A DNA stretch of 52,349 nt from Prorocentrum cordatum. Lineage: Eukaryota > Sar > Dinophyceae > Prorocentrales > Prorocentraceae. Below the pieces are notes generated by a model. The model was not told where the DNA came from and did not search any database. It was given only the letters and a program-made list of their open reading frames with translations. Where the stretch lies: contig CAUYUJ010011558.1 of NCBI GenBank assembly GCA_963575745.1, positions 1,180,280-1,232,628 of the forward strand, written 5' to 3'. The position numbers and the translations under genes are program-made. How positions within the stretch are numbered: position 1 is the stretch's first letter; each line of letters starts with the position of its first letter. Of the stretch, positions 30,053 to 39,991 are shown in pieces.

Positions 30053-30571
30053 CGGTAGGTGAACCACCCTTGGGCGATTACAATGCGAACCATCACTTCG
30101 TTTTTCGGCCAAAACGCCCGAATCCCGATTTTAAATCCCCGGCACGGCTTCGAATCCCAGGCGGGTCGTGCGGTGGCACGCGGCCCCCTACCAATCCACG
30201 CGACCAGCGGTTTTTTGTCGGAAGGGGGGGGGGGTCACGACCCCCCCCCCGTCCGACACAGATCCGCCTCCGAGTCGGACCCCCCCCCCTGTTTGGGGGG
30301 GTCGGCATCTTCATGTTGCCGACCCCCCCCAAACAGGGGGGGCGGGTCCGACTCGGAGGCGGATCCGTGTCGGACGGGGGGGGGTCGTGACCCCCCCCCC
30401 CTTCCGACAAAAAACCGTTGGTCGCGTGGATTGGTAGGGGGCCGCGTGCCACCGCACGACCCGCCTGGGATTCGAAGCCGTGCCGTGGATTCAAAATCTG
30501 GATTCCCGCGTTTTGGCCTCCTGACGGTTTGATCATTCGCATTGCGATCACCCAATGGTGGTCAAGTACCA
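30053..30571. repeat. 0.5-kb near-perfect palindrome inside the microsatellite
   Basis: Two arms of about 255 bases are reverse complements, with the innermost hairpin GTCGGCA-TCTTCATGT-TGCCGAC (30301-30323). The arms carry long G and C runs. ACT repeats stand on both sides (to 30040 and from 30605), so it looks like a fold-back element inserted into the microsatellite. Confidence 0.85.
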
Positions 30572-30604
30572 TCATTGGAACATAACAACTACTACGACCC
30601 TGTA

Positions 30605-30605
30605 T

Positions 30606-30659
<54 letters not shown>

Positions 30660-30721
30660 AACCACCACCACCACCACCACCACCACCACCACCACTACTA
30701 CGATTACTACTACTACTACTA

Positions 30722-30769
<48 letters not shown>

Positions 30770-30770
30770 T

Positions 30771-30830
<60 letters not shown>

Positions 30831-30839
30831 CACGACTAC

Positions 30840-30912
<73 letters not shown>

Positions 30913-30922
30913 GACTATTACT
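30605..30922. repeat. ACT/ACC microsatellite, right part
   Basis: ACT units with an ACC block at 30658-30695. Presumably continuous with the tract left of the palindrome before that inserted. Confidence 0.95.
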
Positions 30923-31027
30923 TCCCAAAACATCTACCCCGTCCGCCAACCCGTCATGTCATCGGTATTGGTTGCTGGGGCTGAGCACGCGCGGAAAGTC
31001 TTGTAACATACAATGCGAGTAGGGAGG

Positions 31028-31190
31028 GGCGGCGGCGGGAAGGGGGAGCGACGTAGGGAGGAGGAGAAGGATGAGGAGGACGAGGAGGAGGAGGAAGAGG
31101 AGGAGGACGATGGGGGAGGAGGAGGAGGAGGAGGAGAGGGGGAGGAGGAAGGAGTAGGAGGAGGAGGAGGGATGAGGAGGGAGGAGGGAG
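31028..31190. repeat. GAG/AGG microsatellite
   Basis: Purine three-base repeats. The open frames on both strands here (poly-Glu, poly-Ser/Pro) are not genes. Confidence 0.8.
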
Positions 31191-31200
31191 GGATCCAAGA

Positions 31201-31975
31201 AGGCCCCAAGAGGGCCCTAAGAGTGGCCCAGAGAGACCCCAAGAAGGCCCCCAAAGCAGCCCTTTCCGAAAAATATAATATGTTTCGGTTGTGTTCCCGC
31301 CCCCTTCCAAACAATGAATTATGTTTCCGTTGCTCTTTCCTCTTGCTGCCGTTTCGGGTTCTTTTAGGGCCCCTTGTAGGACGCCAGTCCACTGGACCCA
31401 CCAGCACCCCTCGAAAGTAGCGGCAGCTTCGCAGATCGGACCCCCCCCCCCAGGGATGGCGAGGTCCAATCTGAGCCCCCATAGGACGTCACTCTGCTGG
31501 CCCCCCCTGCAGCCCTCTAAAGTTGGCCCTTCTAGGACTTATAATGGGCGCCAAGAAAAGTCAATAAGGGCCCCAGGAGGGTTCCAAGAAGGCCCCAAGA
31601 GGGCCCTAAGAGTGGCCCAGAGAGACCCCACGAAGGCCCCCAAAGCAGCCCCTTCCGAAACATCAAATATTGTTCGGTTGTTCTTCCCGCCCCCATCCGA
31701 AGAAAAAAAAAATGTCGGTTGCTTTTCCTCTTGCTGCCGTTTCGGGCTCTTTTAGGGCCCCGTGTAGGACGCCAGTCCACTGGACCCACCAGCACCCCTC
31801 GAAAGTGGCGACAGTTTCGCAGATCGCAGCCCCCCCCCAGGGATGGCGAGGTCCAATCTGAGCCCCCATAGGACGTCACTCTGCTGGGCCCCCCTGCAGC
31901 CCTCGAACGTTGGCCCTTCTAGGGCTCATTTGGGCGCCAAGAAAAGTCAATAAGGGCCCCAGGAGGGCTCCAAGA
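31201..31975. repeat. 387-bp tandem repeat, two full units
   Basis: Unit 1 is 31201-31589 and unit 2 is 31590-31975, each beginning AGGCCCCAAGAGGGCCCTAA. A partial third unit runs from 31976 into the right inverted repeat. Units differ by scattered substitutions. Confidence 0.8.
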
Positions 31976-32552
31976 AGGCCCCAAGAGGGCCCTAAGAGTG
32001 GCCCAAAGAGACACCAAGAAGGCCCCCAAAGCGCACCCTTCCCCTAAGGATTTGTTTTCAGGATTCCTATGGATTCGCAAAGATTCCTAAGGATTCCTGA
32101 CGGAATCCGGGGGAATCCTGATCCTAAGGATCCTGAGGGATCCCAAGGACCCTAAGGAATCCTAAGGATCCTAAGGGGTCCGAAGGAACCCTAAGGAACC
32201 CTAAGAAATCGAAGTACTTCTGAGATCCCATGGTTGTAATTGGTCCCATGTATGGTTGCAATTCGTTCCGAACGGTTGGAATTGGGACCAGTCGGTTGTA
32301 ATTCGTCCCATTTCGGGGGGAGGGGCGGGGGGAGGAGGAGGGAGGGGGGTTTGGGGAGAGGGAGGAGGGGGAGGGGAGAGAGGCAGGCCGGAGAAACGCG
32401 AGGAGCCACAACCACAGATGGCCCCTCCTCCTCCTCCTCCTCCTCCTCCTCCTCCTCCTCCGCCTCCTCGCGATCCGTCTGGCCCCTATGGGCCGCCAGG
32501 CATAGCAGAAAACCGAAACCCCGACACAAACTGAATCCATAGTTTCTCTGAT
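31892..32552 (-). repeat. Right terminal inverted repeat of nested element
   Basis: Reverse complement of 26307-26990, ending CTCTGAT directly before the CCT duplication. Confidence 0.8.
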
Positions 32553-32555
32553 CCT

Positions 32556-33581
32556 GTGAAAGACGGCACCCTACGACATTACAGCCCAGAGGCACACGAC
32601 GAGGTCAAGGCATCTACTTCTCGCCCCTTGGGCGACAAACCTATGCCCGACCTTCCACTTGCCTACCCAAAGGAGTGGGATGATCCATCTATGATGACGA
32701 TGGACGATAACCTCGATGATACTCACCCATCGGCCTCCGAGGTTGCTGCACCAGCACCGGAGCCCGACTATTGGGAACAGCGTGGATATTGCATCATCCG
32801 ACACATCCGTACTCCGCGCAGGAAGTTGTTCACACCAACAGACGACGTTATGAACATACCTGTGCCACTTGATCAGCTCGATGTGACACGAGACTTCGAG
32901 ACGACTTCTACCTTCGCGGGAGGCAGTGTCTTTCGCGGCGTTTGGGATGGTGTTAGCGCCACAGACCACCGAAAGCTGAGCGAGCCTTGGACCGGCCTGG
33001 CTCGATTCTATGAGCTCCCTAAGATGTTGCCAGACGGCAAAATGGTGGCCCGCGGCCGCGAGACACGCGTACAGACTACTACGCGTCCAGACCACACTCT
33101 TCCCGAGCATTGGAAGACCTTGTCTCGGGGACAGCAAAAGAAGGAGATTGAGCACGCCGAAGACATCAAACAAGCTCGTGAGACTCGTGAACGAGCTGCA
33201 CTGCGAGTGTGGACCCGACAGGACAAACAAGCCAAGAATTTCCGTATTACTACAGCTGGTGGACCCACATGGAATACCGTGGAACGACGGATTATTTATG
33301 ACACAGACAGCGGTGCTGTCATTCGCGACGAGGACGTCAAGGGCGCAACCAACAAAGAATTTCGGCATGCCAAACTAGCTGGTGGACCACGTGGCATTTC
33401 TACAGTATTATACGACCGCCAACCCTCACCACAGCCTGCTGGAGCCGCACGCGCTCTGGTACTTATTGACAGTGAGGGAAACGACTTCGGGGCCGTGAAC
33501 CCGCTCACACGCAAGTTCACCCCGTCGGTAGCAGTACCCACTATGCCACGTGGACCGACATACACACCGGCACAGAGATAA
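32556..33581 (+). CDS. pol: pol: linker between integrase and reverse transcriptase
   Basis: It continues in the same frame as the integrase tail once the nested element and one CCT are removed. The 341 residues include DYWEQRGYCIIRHIRTPRRK, RPDHTLPEHWKTLSRGQQKK and a basic helical part. This resembles the variable connector of large copia pol proteins. Open throughout, with a TAA at 33579. A frame change there leads to DNIPDSPWARPALVTRSLNK and the start of RT. It is likely part of the polyprotein and not a separate gene. Confidence 0.6.
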   Translation: MKDGTLRHYSPEAHDEVKASTSRPLGDKPMPDLPLAYPKEWDDPSMMTMDDNLDDTHPSASEVAAPAPEPDYWEQRGYCIIRHIRTPRRKLFTPTDDVMNIPVPLDQLDVTRDFETTSTFAGGSVFRGVWDGVSATDHRKLSEPWTGLARFYELPKMLPDGKMVARGRETRVQTTTRPDHTLPEHWKTLSRGQQKKEIEHAEDIKQARETRERAALRVWTRQDKQAKNFRITTAGGPTWNTVERRIIYDTDSGAVIRDEDVKGATNKEFRHAKLAGGPRGISTVLYDRQPSPQPAGAARALVLIDSEGNDFGAVNPLTRKFTPSVAVPTMPRGPTYTPAQR

Positions 33582-34480
33582 TATTCCTGACTCACCATGG
33601 GCGCGCCCAGCCCTCGTTACCAGAAGCTTGAACAAGCGAGAAGTTGCCGCAGAGCCACGTGCACAGGAGGCCCTACGCAAATAATACGAGCGCCTTGACA
33701 AGAAGCAAACATGGATGCTAGAGACTGTTGCTGAAAAAAGGTGATATTGAATCACAGGTGATTCGTACAGGGAAAAAGGTTCACTTCTTCAACATCTTGG
33801 AGCTATCTTCAGTCAAACATGAAGAACTTCCTCCTGAACTACGTAAGTTCAAGGGCCGAGTGGTGGTTCAGGGCAACACCGGCAAAGATGAAACTGGCTT
33901 GGCCGCCATCTTCGCCGACGCCGCATCTAGTGCGTCGCATATTGAGGCCTCCAAACTCTGTGGCGCCACCGCGTTATTGCCAAATTATGCGGGCGAGCAG
34001 AGCGATGCACCTGGCGCATACACGCAGGCATTGCTATACGGAGATGGACGAATCGACCCAGTCGATACTTGGATTACCATACCCAAGTGGCGCCAACCTG
34101 CATCTTGGTCTAAATACGAGAATCCCGTGTGACGACTACGATTGGCACTATACGGACACCCTCTCGCAGGCGTCTTTTGGGAACGAAAGCGTCGCACGTG
34201 TCTGGAAAGTGTTGGATTTGAGCCTATCCCAGGCTGGGAATGCGTGTGGAGACACAACAAACTGGGATTGATACTTTCAGTATACGTGGACGACTTCAAA
34301 TTAGCAGGACCAGCCATCAACCTACATGCCGGCTGGGACCGCATCCGCAAAAGCGGCATTGATTTAGACCCGCCTACTCCATATTCTCAATACCTTGGCT
34401 GTGGACAACAGGCATACCAAGAACGTCTTCGACGAAAGAATGTCTACCATTCGACCTATGTTGCCTGCCCACAGTGACAA
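33582..34480 (+). pseudogene. pol: pol: reverse transcriptase, broken
   Basis: Order of motifs: SLNKREVAAEPRAQEALRK, then KFKGRVVVQGN (fingers), EQSDAPGAYTQALL (first palm Asp), RLALYGHPLAGVFWE, and YVDD (34283-34294). Next comes DDFKLAGP and finally YSQYLGCG. All core catalytic residues of a copia RT are visible. Breaks are an in-frame TAA after EALRK near 33685, an in-frame TGA at 34130 between ENPV and RLRLALYGHP, and loss of frame at about 34475. It would copy element RNA into DNA inside the particle. Confidence 0.8.
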
Positions 34481-35925
34481 ATAATACCACACAGCTAAAC
34501 AAGTTCGTGGAATACGACATGACATGCTTGGTTTTACTGATCAATGTATTGAGCGCTACCTGGAGTGCGCCTCCAAGCGTACCCATGGGTCAGGGTCACG
34601 TCGTAAACGGTCTGACTCACCGAGGGCGTCGCGATCCAAACCGCCTAGCTCCTCCGGGTCGGTCGCGAGACCCACCAGCGCGCTCAACGCACGGTCACGA
34701 TCACACAGTCCATCTGGATCGGTCGACAGACCTTCCACTACGACACAATCAACGACAGTCACATACGATGACCTAACCGACGCAGAGACTCCTGGCATCG
34801 AGGACACCTCATCTACCGAGTCTGACTACTCCGACGAGGGCATCCTCGGCCAGGACGCGGCGAGTGTACTGATGAAGATTCTCTACCTGGCACGCTGTTG
34901 TCGTTTCGATCTTTTACATCCAGTATGTATGCTAACAAGAGAGATTACCAAATGGAATACCACGTGCGCTAGACGCCTTCAGCGGCTGATATGCTACATC
35001 AAAACGACGCGTACCCATTGTTTACGCGGATGGATCGGCGATCCTTCAGATAAGCTATCCATCATGTTCTTCACTGACGCCTCGTTCGCCGATAGCAATA
35101 CTTCCTCCAAGTCCACTACCGGCGTCTTCGCGGCGCCGGTTGGACCCAGCACGTTTTTCCCCGTCAACGCCGTGTGCAAGAAACAAACGGTCGTATCGCA
35201 CTCATCCACAGAGTCCGAGATCGTTGCTCTTGACTCGGCGCTACGACTGGAGGGATTACCACTACTCTCATTAGGGGTGGGGCCGTGGTGAAGGTTGCCA
35301 ACACCTGCGAAGAGAAGACTACTTGCCTGGGCTGCCTGGGACGCGCCGCTACGGCGATATGTCCGACGCCGGCTGCCAAAAAGAAGAGGCGTAAGCCATC
35401 GCCTCGCAAGTGGGGATCTTCTCCCAGCCTAGGCAGCTACCGCCGAGGACGGAGCTACCCGTGCCTCCAAAGAGGCGCACGATATCCCATGAGGGTGCCG
35501 TGCTACACGTGGATCCAGAGCCCGCTCAGGAGAGCAGCTCTCCCAAAGTGCATCTCATCGTCCTCGGAGACAACCAGGCCGTGATCAAGATTGCCCAAAA
35601 GGGACGTACACCCGCATTTCGTCACCTTCATCGTACTCATCGCATTAACTTGGATTGGATATGTGAGACATGCCAGTTTGAACATATTGAGCTCAAGTAT
35701 GTAGGCACAAACGAACACATTGCAGATATGATGACTCAACATTTTGAGCCAAAGAAAGCAGACCTCTGGAGGGATCTATTGGAACAATCGCTCATCTTTC
35801 CTGTTACCCCTTTTACAGTGTGCTCCAAAGGATCCAAGGAGACCACTGCGAGGGCCTCAGAGGCCCGATGGTTTACCTCCTGTCGCAGAACCTCCAAAAC
35901 TGGATGGATGTCCGGAAACCTGTAA
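34481..35925 (+). pseudogene. pol: pol: RNase H, broken
   Basis: After NKFVEYDMTC a one-base frame change near 34525 leads to LGFTDQCIERYLECASKR. A long Ser/Arg-rich insert precedes VLMKILYLARCCRFDLLHPV. RNase H residues: FFTDASFAD (first Asp), STESEIVALDSALRLEGLPLL (Glu), then after a frame change near 35290-35400 LIVLGDNQAVIKIAQKGR (Asp). Finally HIELKYVGTNEHIADMMTQ has the last Asp. All four catalytic positions can be assigned. The Arg/Ser-rich linker (34570-34790) is unusually long for a copia element. Confidence 0.78.
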
Positions 35926-37297
35926 GATATTACTGACCGACAAAGAAAAATGGTGCGAGACAGGGTCAGAATGCGGATTCTTGTGCGTTGGACAAGCCAA
36001 TCACGAGGGAGTATGTGCATGCATGTACCATATCGGCGTTCCTGCGGCGACTACCGATTCGCGAACACCTCGAGCGAGGGCTCGCTCACCGCACGGTGGA
36101 TACCCTCGTCATCCTTCCCCGCCATCGCATGGTGCAGAGAGGTCTAGGACACTTATTATACGATCGTGCCGCAGCTGTTTTACCACTCGAGCGACGAAGC
36201 TCACCAGCATCTTGCTCGCTGCGCGCGAGACTCAATCACGAGAGATCGGTTCTAACCCCGATCCCCCCATTCCCGAGATGGGCCAGGCGTCGCCGCTCCA
36301 CCTCAACGGCTGGGCCATCGCCTGCGACGCCAACTACGACCCGATAGCCAAGGACGACGAGCGCGTCGGCTTCACGTTCGACGTTCAGACGGGTCGCCCT
36401 CGCGATCCCGAGGATGGTTTCACCTACGTACATCATCTGCGCTTTGATCACAGTGCAGAGTATGATCTACGAGTGCCCGACGAGTCCGCCATTGTCGAGG
36501 TTACCCGCTCCGCGCCCATCGACGTGACGGGCTCCATCGGCGAAGCTACGGGTGGAGCCGGCGGCAACGCCCACTATGATTACAGTACGACCGCGGCTAC
36601 ACCGTGGATGTCACTCACGAAGGCCACGTGCATGATCTCCGGCCTCTTCACGCGCAACACATCCGTCCAAGAGAACACTCGTGGTTTACATGATCACTTG
36701 CATGCTGTGATCCCTGGATCACCTCGCAAGTGCCCGCCAATGGAACTTGCGACGGTGGTGTTGAAAGCAGAGCGGATGATGATGCACAACGACTGGTCAA
36801 AAGTGGGCAGTGCATTTCTTGGGCAATATTCTGAAGACAGCGTTCAGGATACAAATCAGGTGTGCAAGGAGGGACGTTGCGCGCCTCCAGCTGTGTACAG
36901 AAACGGTTTATCCACCCCCAGCTACGCTCCGAATCTTGATCGCGCTGCGATCAAACTACCCGCGCGTCCAACTGGCGTGGCCAGGACATCGGACACGTCG
37001 GGGCACCTCGGCCACATCGTCGAGGACCATCTCGTCACCGAAATGAGGGCATTCTGCGATATCCACCAGACAAGCAAATTCCGCCGCAAGCTCAGCCCTT
37101 GGCAGACTACACGCGGAGGGTTTGGAGGCATCGGATCAGGCCCCAGGACGGTGGCAACACCATCTGATCACCATGACGGCTGGAAAATCCCCCCAGAGCA
37201 CGACGAAAGCAATTGGCAGCCATACGAGGAGGGAACTGTGCTCGCCGGAGAAAGCCCCCCATGGAGGACCCTGGTCTTACCCCAGGAGCAGCCATAG
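35744..37297 (+). CDS. Cargo ORF A: Cys-rich region then unknown protein
   Basis: The first third overlaps the RNase H tail. From about 35835 the frame reads LPPVAEPPKLDGCPETC, then WCETGSECGFLCVGQAN and HEGVCACMYH, a dense Cys/His cluster that should bind zinc. Residues about 95-165 look poor and may be translated in another frame. From MGQASPLHLNGWAIACD (ATG 36278) the sequence is again protein-like, with DDERVGFTFDVQTGRPRDPE and a Trp-rich end, to TAG 37295. No named family. It sits between RNase H and the 3' LTR, so it belongs to the element and not the host. Confidence 0.5.
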   Translation: MSQRKQTSGGIYWNNRSSFLLPLLQCAPKDPRRPLRGPQRPDGLPPVAEPPKLDGCPETCKILLTDKEKWCETGSECGFLCVGQANHEGVCACMYHIGVPAATTDSRTPRARARSPHGGYPRHPSPPSHGAERSRTLIIRSCRSCFTTRATKLTSILLAARETQSREIGSNPDPPIPEMGQASPLHLNGWAIACDANYDPIAKDDERVGFTFDVQTGRPRDPEDGFTYVHHLRFDHSAEYDLRVPDESAIVEVTRSAPIDVTGSIGEATGGAGGNAHYDYSTTAATPWMSLTKATCMISGLFTRNTSVQENTRGLHDHLHAVIPGSPRKCPPMELATVVLKAERMMMHNDWSKVGSAFLGQYSEDSVQDTNQVCKEGRCAPPAVYRNGLSTPSYAPNLDRAAIKLPARPTGVARTSDTSGHLGHIVEDHLVTEMRAFCDIHQTSKFRRKLSPWQTTRGGFGGIGSGPRTVATPSDHHDGWKIPPEHDESNWQPYEEGTVLAGESPPWRTLVLPQEQP

Positions 37298-37836
37298 ATC
37301 CTCTCGTGCTGGCACAGGCAAAATACAGCGCGTTTTGTGGTGGTCTATTGGTTTCTGCTCTTCTTTCGGACAGCGGATGGCATGGGATCATACAGGAGGA
37401 CTTGGGACTTCTCCTTCACCATGCTTTCGGCCCGTCAGGGCATGCATACACATGAACAAAGTTGCACGCGGATTCTACATGGATCATGCACCCCAAGAAA
37501 GGTTTCAAGTCTGCCCCGCACAAGAAGTACCCAGGGTACGGCATCGACGAGCTCAACAGCCCACAGCAGCGAGGCGCCCTCGCCAGGGCGTCCAACGTTG
37601 GCCTCGTACCTCTCTTCATGCCGCGCCTCAACCGCGCAGAACACATGGGCGGCGCCACCCTCGAGCATTTGTCGACATCTATCCGCGACGACATCATGAT
37701 GTGGGCATTCCCCTTTGGCAACTATCATATTGCCAGAGGCTGGTGGCGACGCCCGCTGCGATATGGCACAACTCCGCGAGCAGCCTGCCAAGGCACAGGA
37801 CAACCGTATCGCAGCTACTCTGGAGTCGCAGTTTGA
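37213..37836 (+). pseudogene. Cargo ORF B: unknown, one in-frame TGA
   Basis: The frame reads LAQAKYSAFCGGLLVSALLS, then GWHGIIQEDLGLLLHH, an in-frame TGA at 37453-37455, then MHPKKGFKSAPHKKYPG and ALARASNVGLVPLFMPRLNR. Composition on both sides of the TGA is protein-like, so it reads as one interrupted segment. It probably continues ORF A after a frame change near 37200 and passes to ORF C near 37730. No domain recognised. Confidence 0.4.
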
Positions 37837-38650
37837 GTCAACACTCGAACAGCGAAACATGATCATCACGATTCGCAAGGCCAGAGGCTTGTCGCTGATG
37901 AATGACAATCATTACATAACTGAGTGGCGTAAATTGAATGAGGTCATATGGGACCATTGGGCTAACGCCTTTCTTGCATACGTGAAACAAAGACACTATA
38001 GCAGGGGTATCAACGCCATGGTGGTCTGGAGCGCAAACGTCATTGCTTGCGCTAAGCATGGTCAGAACTGGTTGGGCACCCGTCGCCATCAGGATCGTGC
38101 CCCCACCAATGCGCGCGAGATCACGAAGATGGAGTGCCAGGACGGCGCCCCGACGCTTATGCCAGTACACGTGAAAGTGGATATGTCACGTTTCATCGAC
38201 GTGACGCAATACTTCCATTGCCCCACCGTCATGGGGCCAGGCAAAGCGGCACAATGGGGCGCACACCCTAACTTCGACCATCACACGGGCGACCTGACCA
38301 GGACTACGCAAAGTCGTGGTATTACGGTATTTCCCTCAGACCACTGGGTTGATGCGTACGACAGAGTCACGCCTACGGCTTGGCATTCAAAGCAGAATAA
38401 TCACAATCTGGCGGCGATGACGACTCAGTTTTGTGATGCAGTATGCTATCGCAATTTCTGTGCATTGATCCAGTCATTACCATCACAGCCATATCCATTC
38501 AGACTTCCTCTCCTGACAGCAGTCACGGATTCACAGGCCTACGCACAGGCCACAGAGATTATGGATGCTCTTCACTTTCGTGAGAAAATGACTAATGAAT
38601 GGAAAAGGCACCTCAGCCTCACGACGCTGATGACTCAGACCGCAGGGTAA
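37715..38650 (+). CDS. Cargo ORF C: unknown protein
   Basis: A 311-residue frame ends in TAA at 38648. Its helical start is LESQFESTLEQRNMIITIRK, followed by NEVIWDHWANAFLAYVKQR and MVVWSANVIACAKHG. A later part is rich in Asn/Gln, and the end is helical and charged (IMDALHFREKMTNEWKRH). No catalytic motif is seen. The next ORF starts in the same frame directly after the stop, so the TAA may be a nonsense change within a longer protein. Confidence 0.5.
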   Translation: MATIILPEAGGDARCDMAQLREQPAKAQDNRIAATLESQFESTLEQRNMIITIRKARGLSLMNDNHYITEWRKLNEVIWDHWANAFLAYVKQRHYSRGINAMVVWSANVIACAKHGQNWLGTRRHQDRAPTNAREITKMECQDGAPTLMPVHVKVDMSRFIDVTQYFHCPTVMGPGKAAQWGAHPNFDHHTGDLTRTTQSRGITVFPSDHWVDAYDRVTPTAWHSKQNNHNLAAMTTQFCDAVCYRNFCALIQSLPSQPYPFRLPLLTAVTDSQAYAQATEIMDALHFREKMTNEWKRHLSLTTLMTQTAG

Positions 38651-39958
38651 ATGGCTCATTGTGCATGGATGGCCTCGTGCGCCAGTGGCACGCTGCCGAA
38701 ATCGATGCCGTTGGCAACAAGCGATCCGTGCATACCTATCCCTGGGCTCGCAAAAGAACCACCAGCACCGGATCCGACGAAATCTATTCATGCAGGCGAT
38801 CCATATGGCGAGGCATACGAAGAGCTGTTCAACCAGCTTCTCCTCCTGATCAACGACTACCCTGGTGCGTGGGCATCTTGGGAGTCAGACGAGAAAAAGG
38901 AGCTCTTTGACCCCAAAATAGTGAAGGACACCAAGGACGCACACGCTGTTACTTGGGTTGTATACGAACAGCTCCTGCTCCTGATTAACGACATGGCCGG
39001 TGATGACGACACGACGCAATCACGCCTCATTGCAGAGCGCAACAGATTGTGCCCCCATCGTGTCGGACCTCGCATTGACAATTCAGAAGCTATTACAGCA
39101 TGCAAAGGTTTCTACACACAGAATGCACTGGATCGCATCGCCATGGGGCTCACGGCCGACGCTCCAACCACTGCCTTCGCCGCAGCGCCCCCCGACGGCT
39201 CCGCGGCAGCTGGGACAGACCAGCACAGTGAGGACAGGCAGCCGCTGCCGCCAGGCCCGCTCCCTGATCCATTGCCGCCAGGTCCGCTTCCGATCGTCGC
39301 GCTACCCGAGCCATTGCCGGCTGGTCCGCTTCCGATTAGCACGCCTGCTGATCCATTGCCACCAGGCCCGCTCCCGACAGCCGCGTCAGCCCCGCCCCCC
39401 GACGAGGACGCTGATGTGGATGCGGAGCTGGAAGCAATTCCTGCTGACGATGCGCCTTCGCCTGGTCAGCACTCGGATACGGTACACATACTGTCGCGGC
39501 AAGCTTGTCGCGAGCGATCATGCCATGAGGACACAAGCCAGATCCCTACATTCGACAATGCGTGCACTCCTCGTGAGTACAAGCTTCAAGCAGGTCATGT
39601 GGATGACCATCCATACGTACCTCCTCCGTTGCGGGGCACGCCTGCAATAAATGGCATGGCTTGCTTGCAGGGCGATGATTGGGCAAGCCAATTGACATGC
39701 GACGATTGCGCGATCGCCCATGCGCCTGACATTGTTCAGTCTGGTTGTTTCCCAGAATGGAAATGGATATCGCTCCCGCCGTACGACGAGGTACGCTGCG
39801 GACCCGAGCTGCTTGATGAGCGGCTTGGAGATCCCATTTACATGAGCAAGGACATCACGACAATGCTTCGCCATGAGATCCACTGCAAAAAGTTCTATAT
39901 TGACCAATTTCCTGATCGACGGGTCAACATATGGTCGAACACGGCGCAGCAATCTTGA
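38651..39958 (+). CDS. Cargo ORF D: unknown protein with PLPPGPLP repeats
   Basis: 435 residues. Residues 50-120 hold two similar helices, EELFNQLLLLINDYPGAW and YEQLLLLINDMAGDD, which look like an internal duplication. Residues about 195-250 repeat PLPPGPLP/PLPAGPLPI about five times, a proline-rich linker of a kind that can bind SH3/WW-type domains. The C-terminal half has scattered Cys and Trp (QLTCDDCAIAHAP). It is followed in the same frame by TGA and TAG before the Tpt1-like ORF, so both may once have been one protein. Confidence 0.5.
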   Translation: MAHCAWMASCASGTLPKSMPLATSDPCIPIPGLAKEPPAPDPTKSIHAGDPYGEAYEELFNQLLLLINDYPGAWASWESDEKKELFDPKIVKDTKDAHAVTWVVYEQLLLLINDMAGDDDTTQSRLIAERNRLCPHRVGPRIDNSEAITACKGFYTQNALDRIAMGLTADAPTTAFAAAPPDGSAAAGTDQHSEDRQPLPPGPLPDPLPPGPLPIVALPEPLPAGPLPISTPADPLPPGPLPTAASAPPPDEDADVDAELEAIPADDAPSPGQHSDTVHILSRQACRERSCHEDTSQIPTFDNACTPREYKLQAGHVDDHPYVPPPLRGTPAINGMACLQGDDWASQLTCDDCAIAHAPDIVQSGCFPEWKWISLPPYDEVRCGPELLDERLGDPIYMSKDITTMLRHEIHCKKFYIDQFPDRRVNIWSNTAQQS

Positions 39959-39991
39959 AAGGTCCCCAGCAATTAGAAATCATTTCGGGAC

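Larger units (their letters stand above)
26307..32552. mobile_element. 6.2-kb element with long inverted repeats, nested in pol
   Basis: The ends (ATCAGAGAAACTATGGATTC... and its reverse complement) are identical for at least 95 bases. They remain alignable for about 680, with some internal length differences. A 3-bp CCT duplication flanks it. No transposase reading frame is present, so it is non-autonomous. Three-base duplications are typical of PIF/Harbinger and CACTA families, but the ends do not start CACTA, so the family stays open. The interior is entirely repeats: duplicated AGG/AAT modules, poly(A) tracts, an ACT microsatellite, a palindrome and 387-bp tandem units. Confidence 0.85.

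Noticed and set aside
30060-30545. Protein genes over the palindrome
   Set aside because: The same peptide appears on both strands (GGSCGGTRPPTNPRDQRFFV) because the DNA is a palindrome; there is no start or motif.
28771-30922. Long open frames on both strands of poly-Leu, poly-Val, poly-Thr/Tyr or poly-Ser
   Set aside because: They are translations of the ACT microsatellite; a three-base repeat without stop codons is open in every frame.
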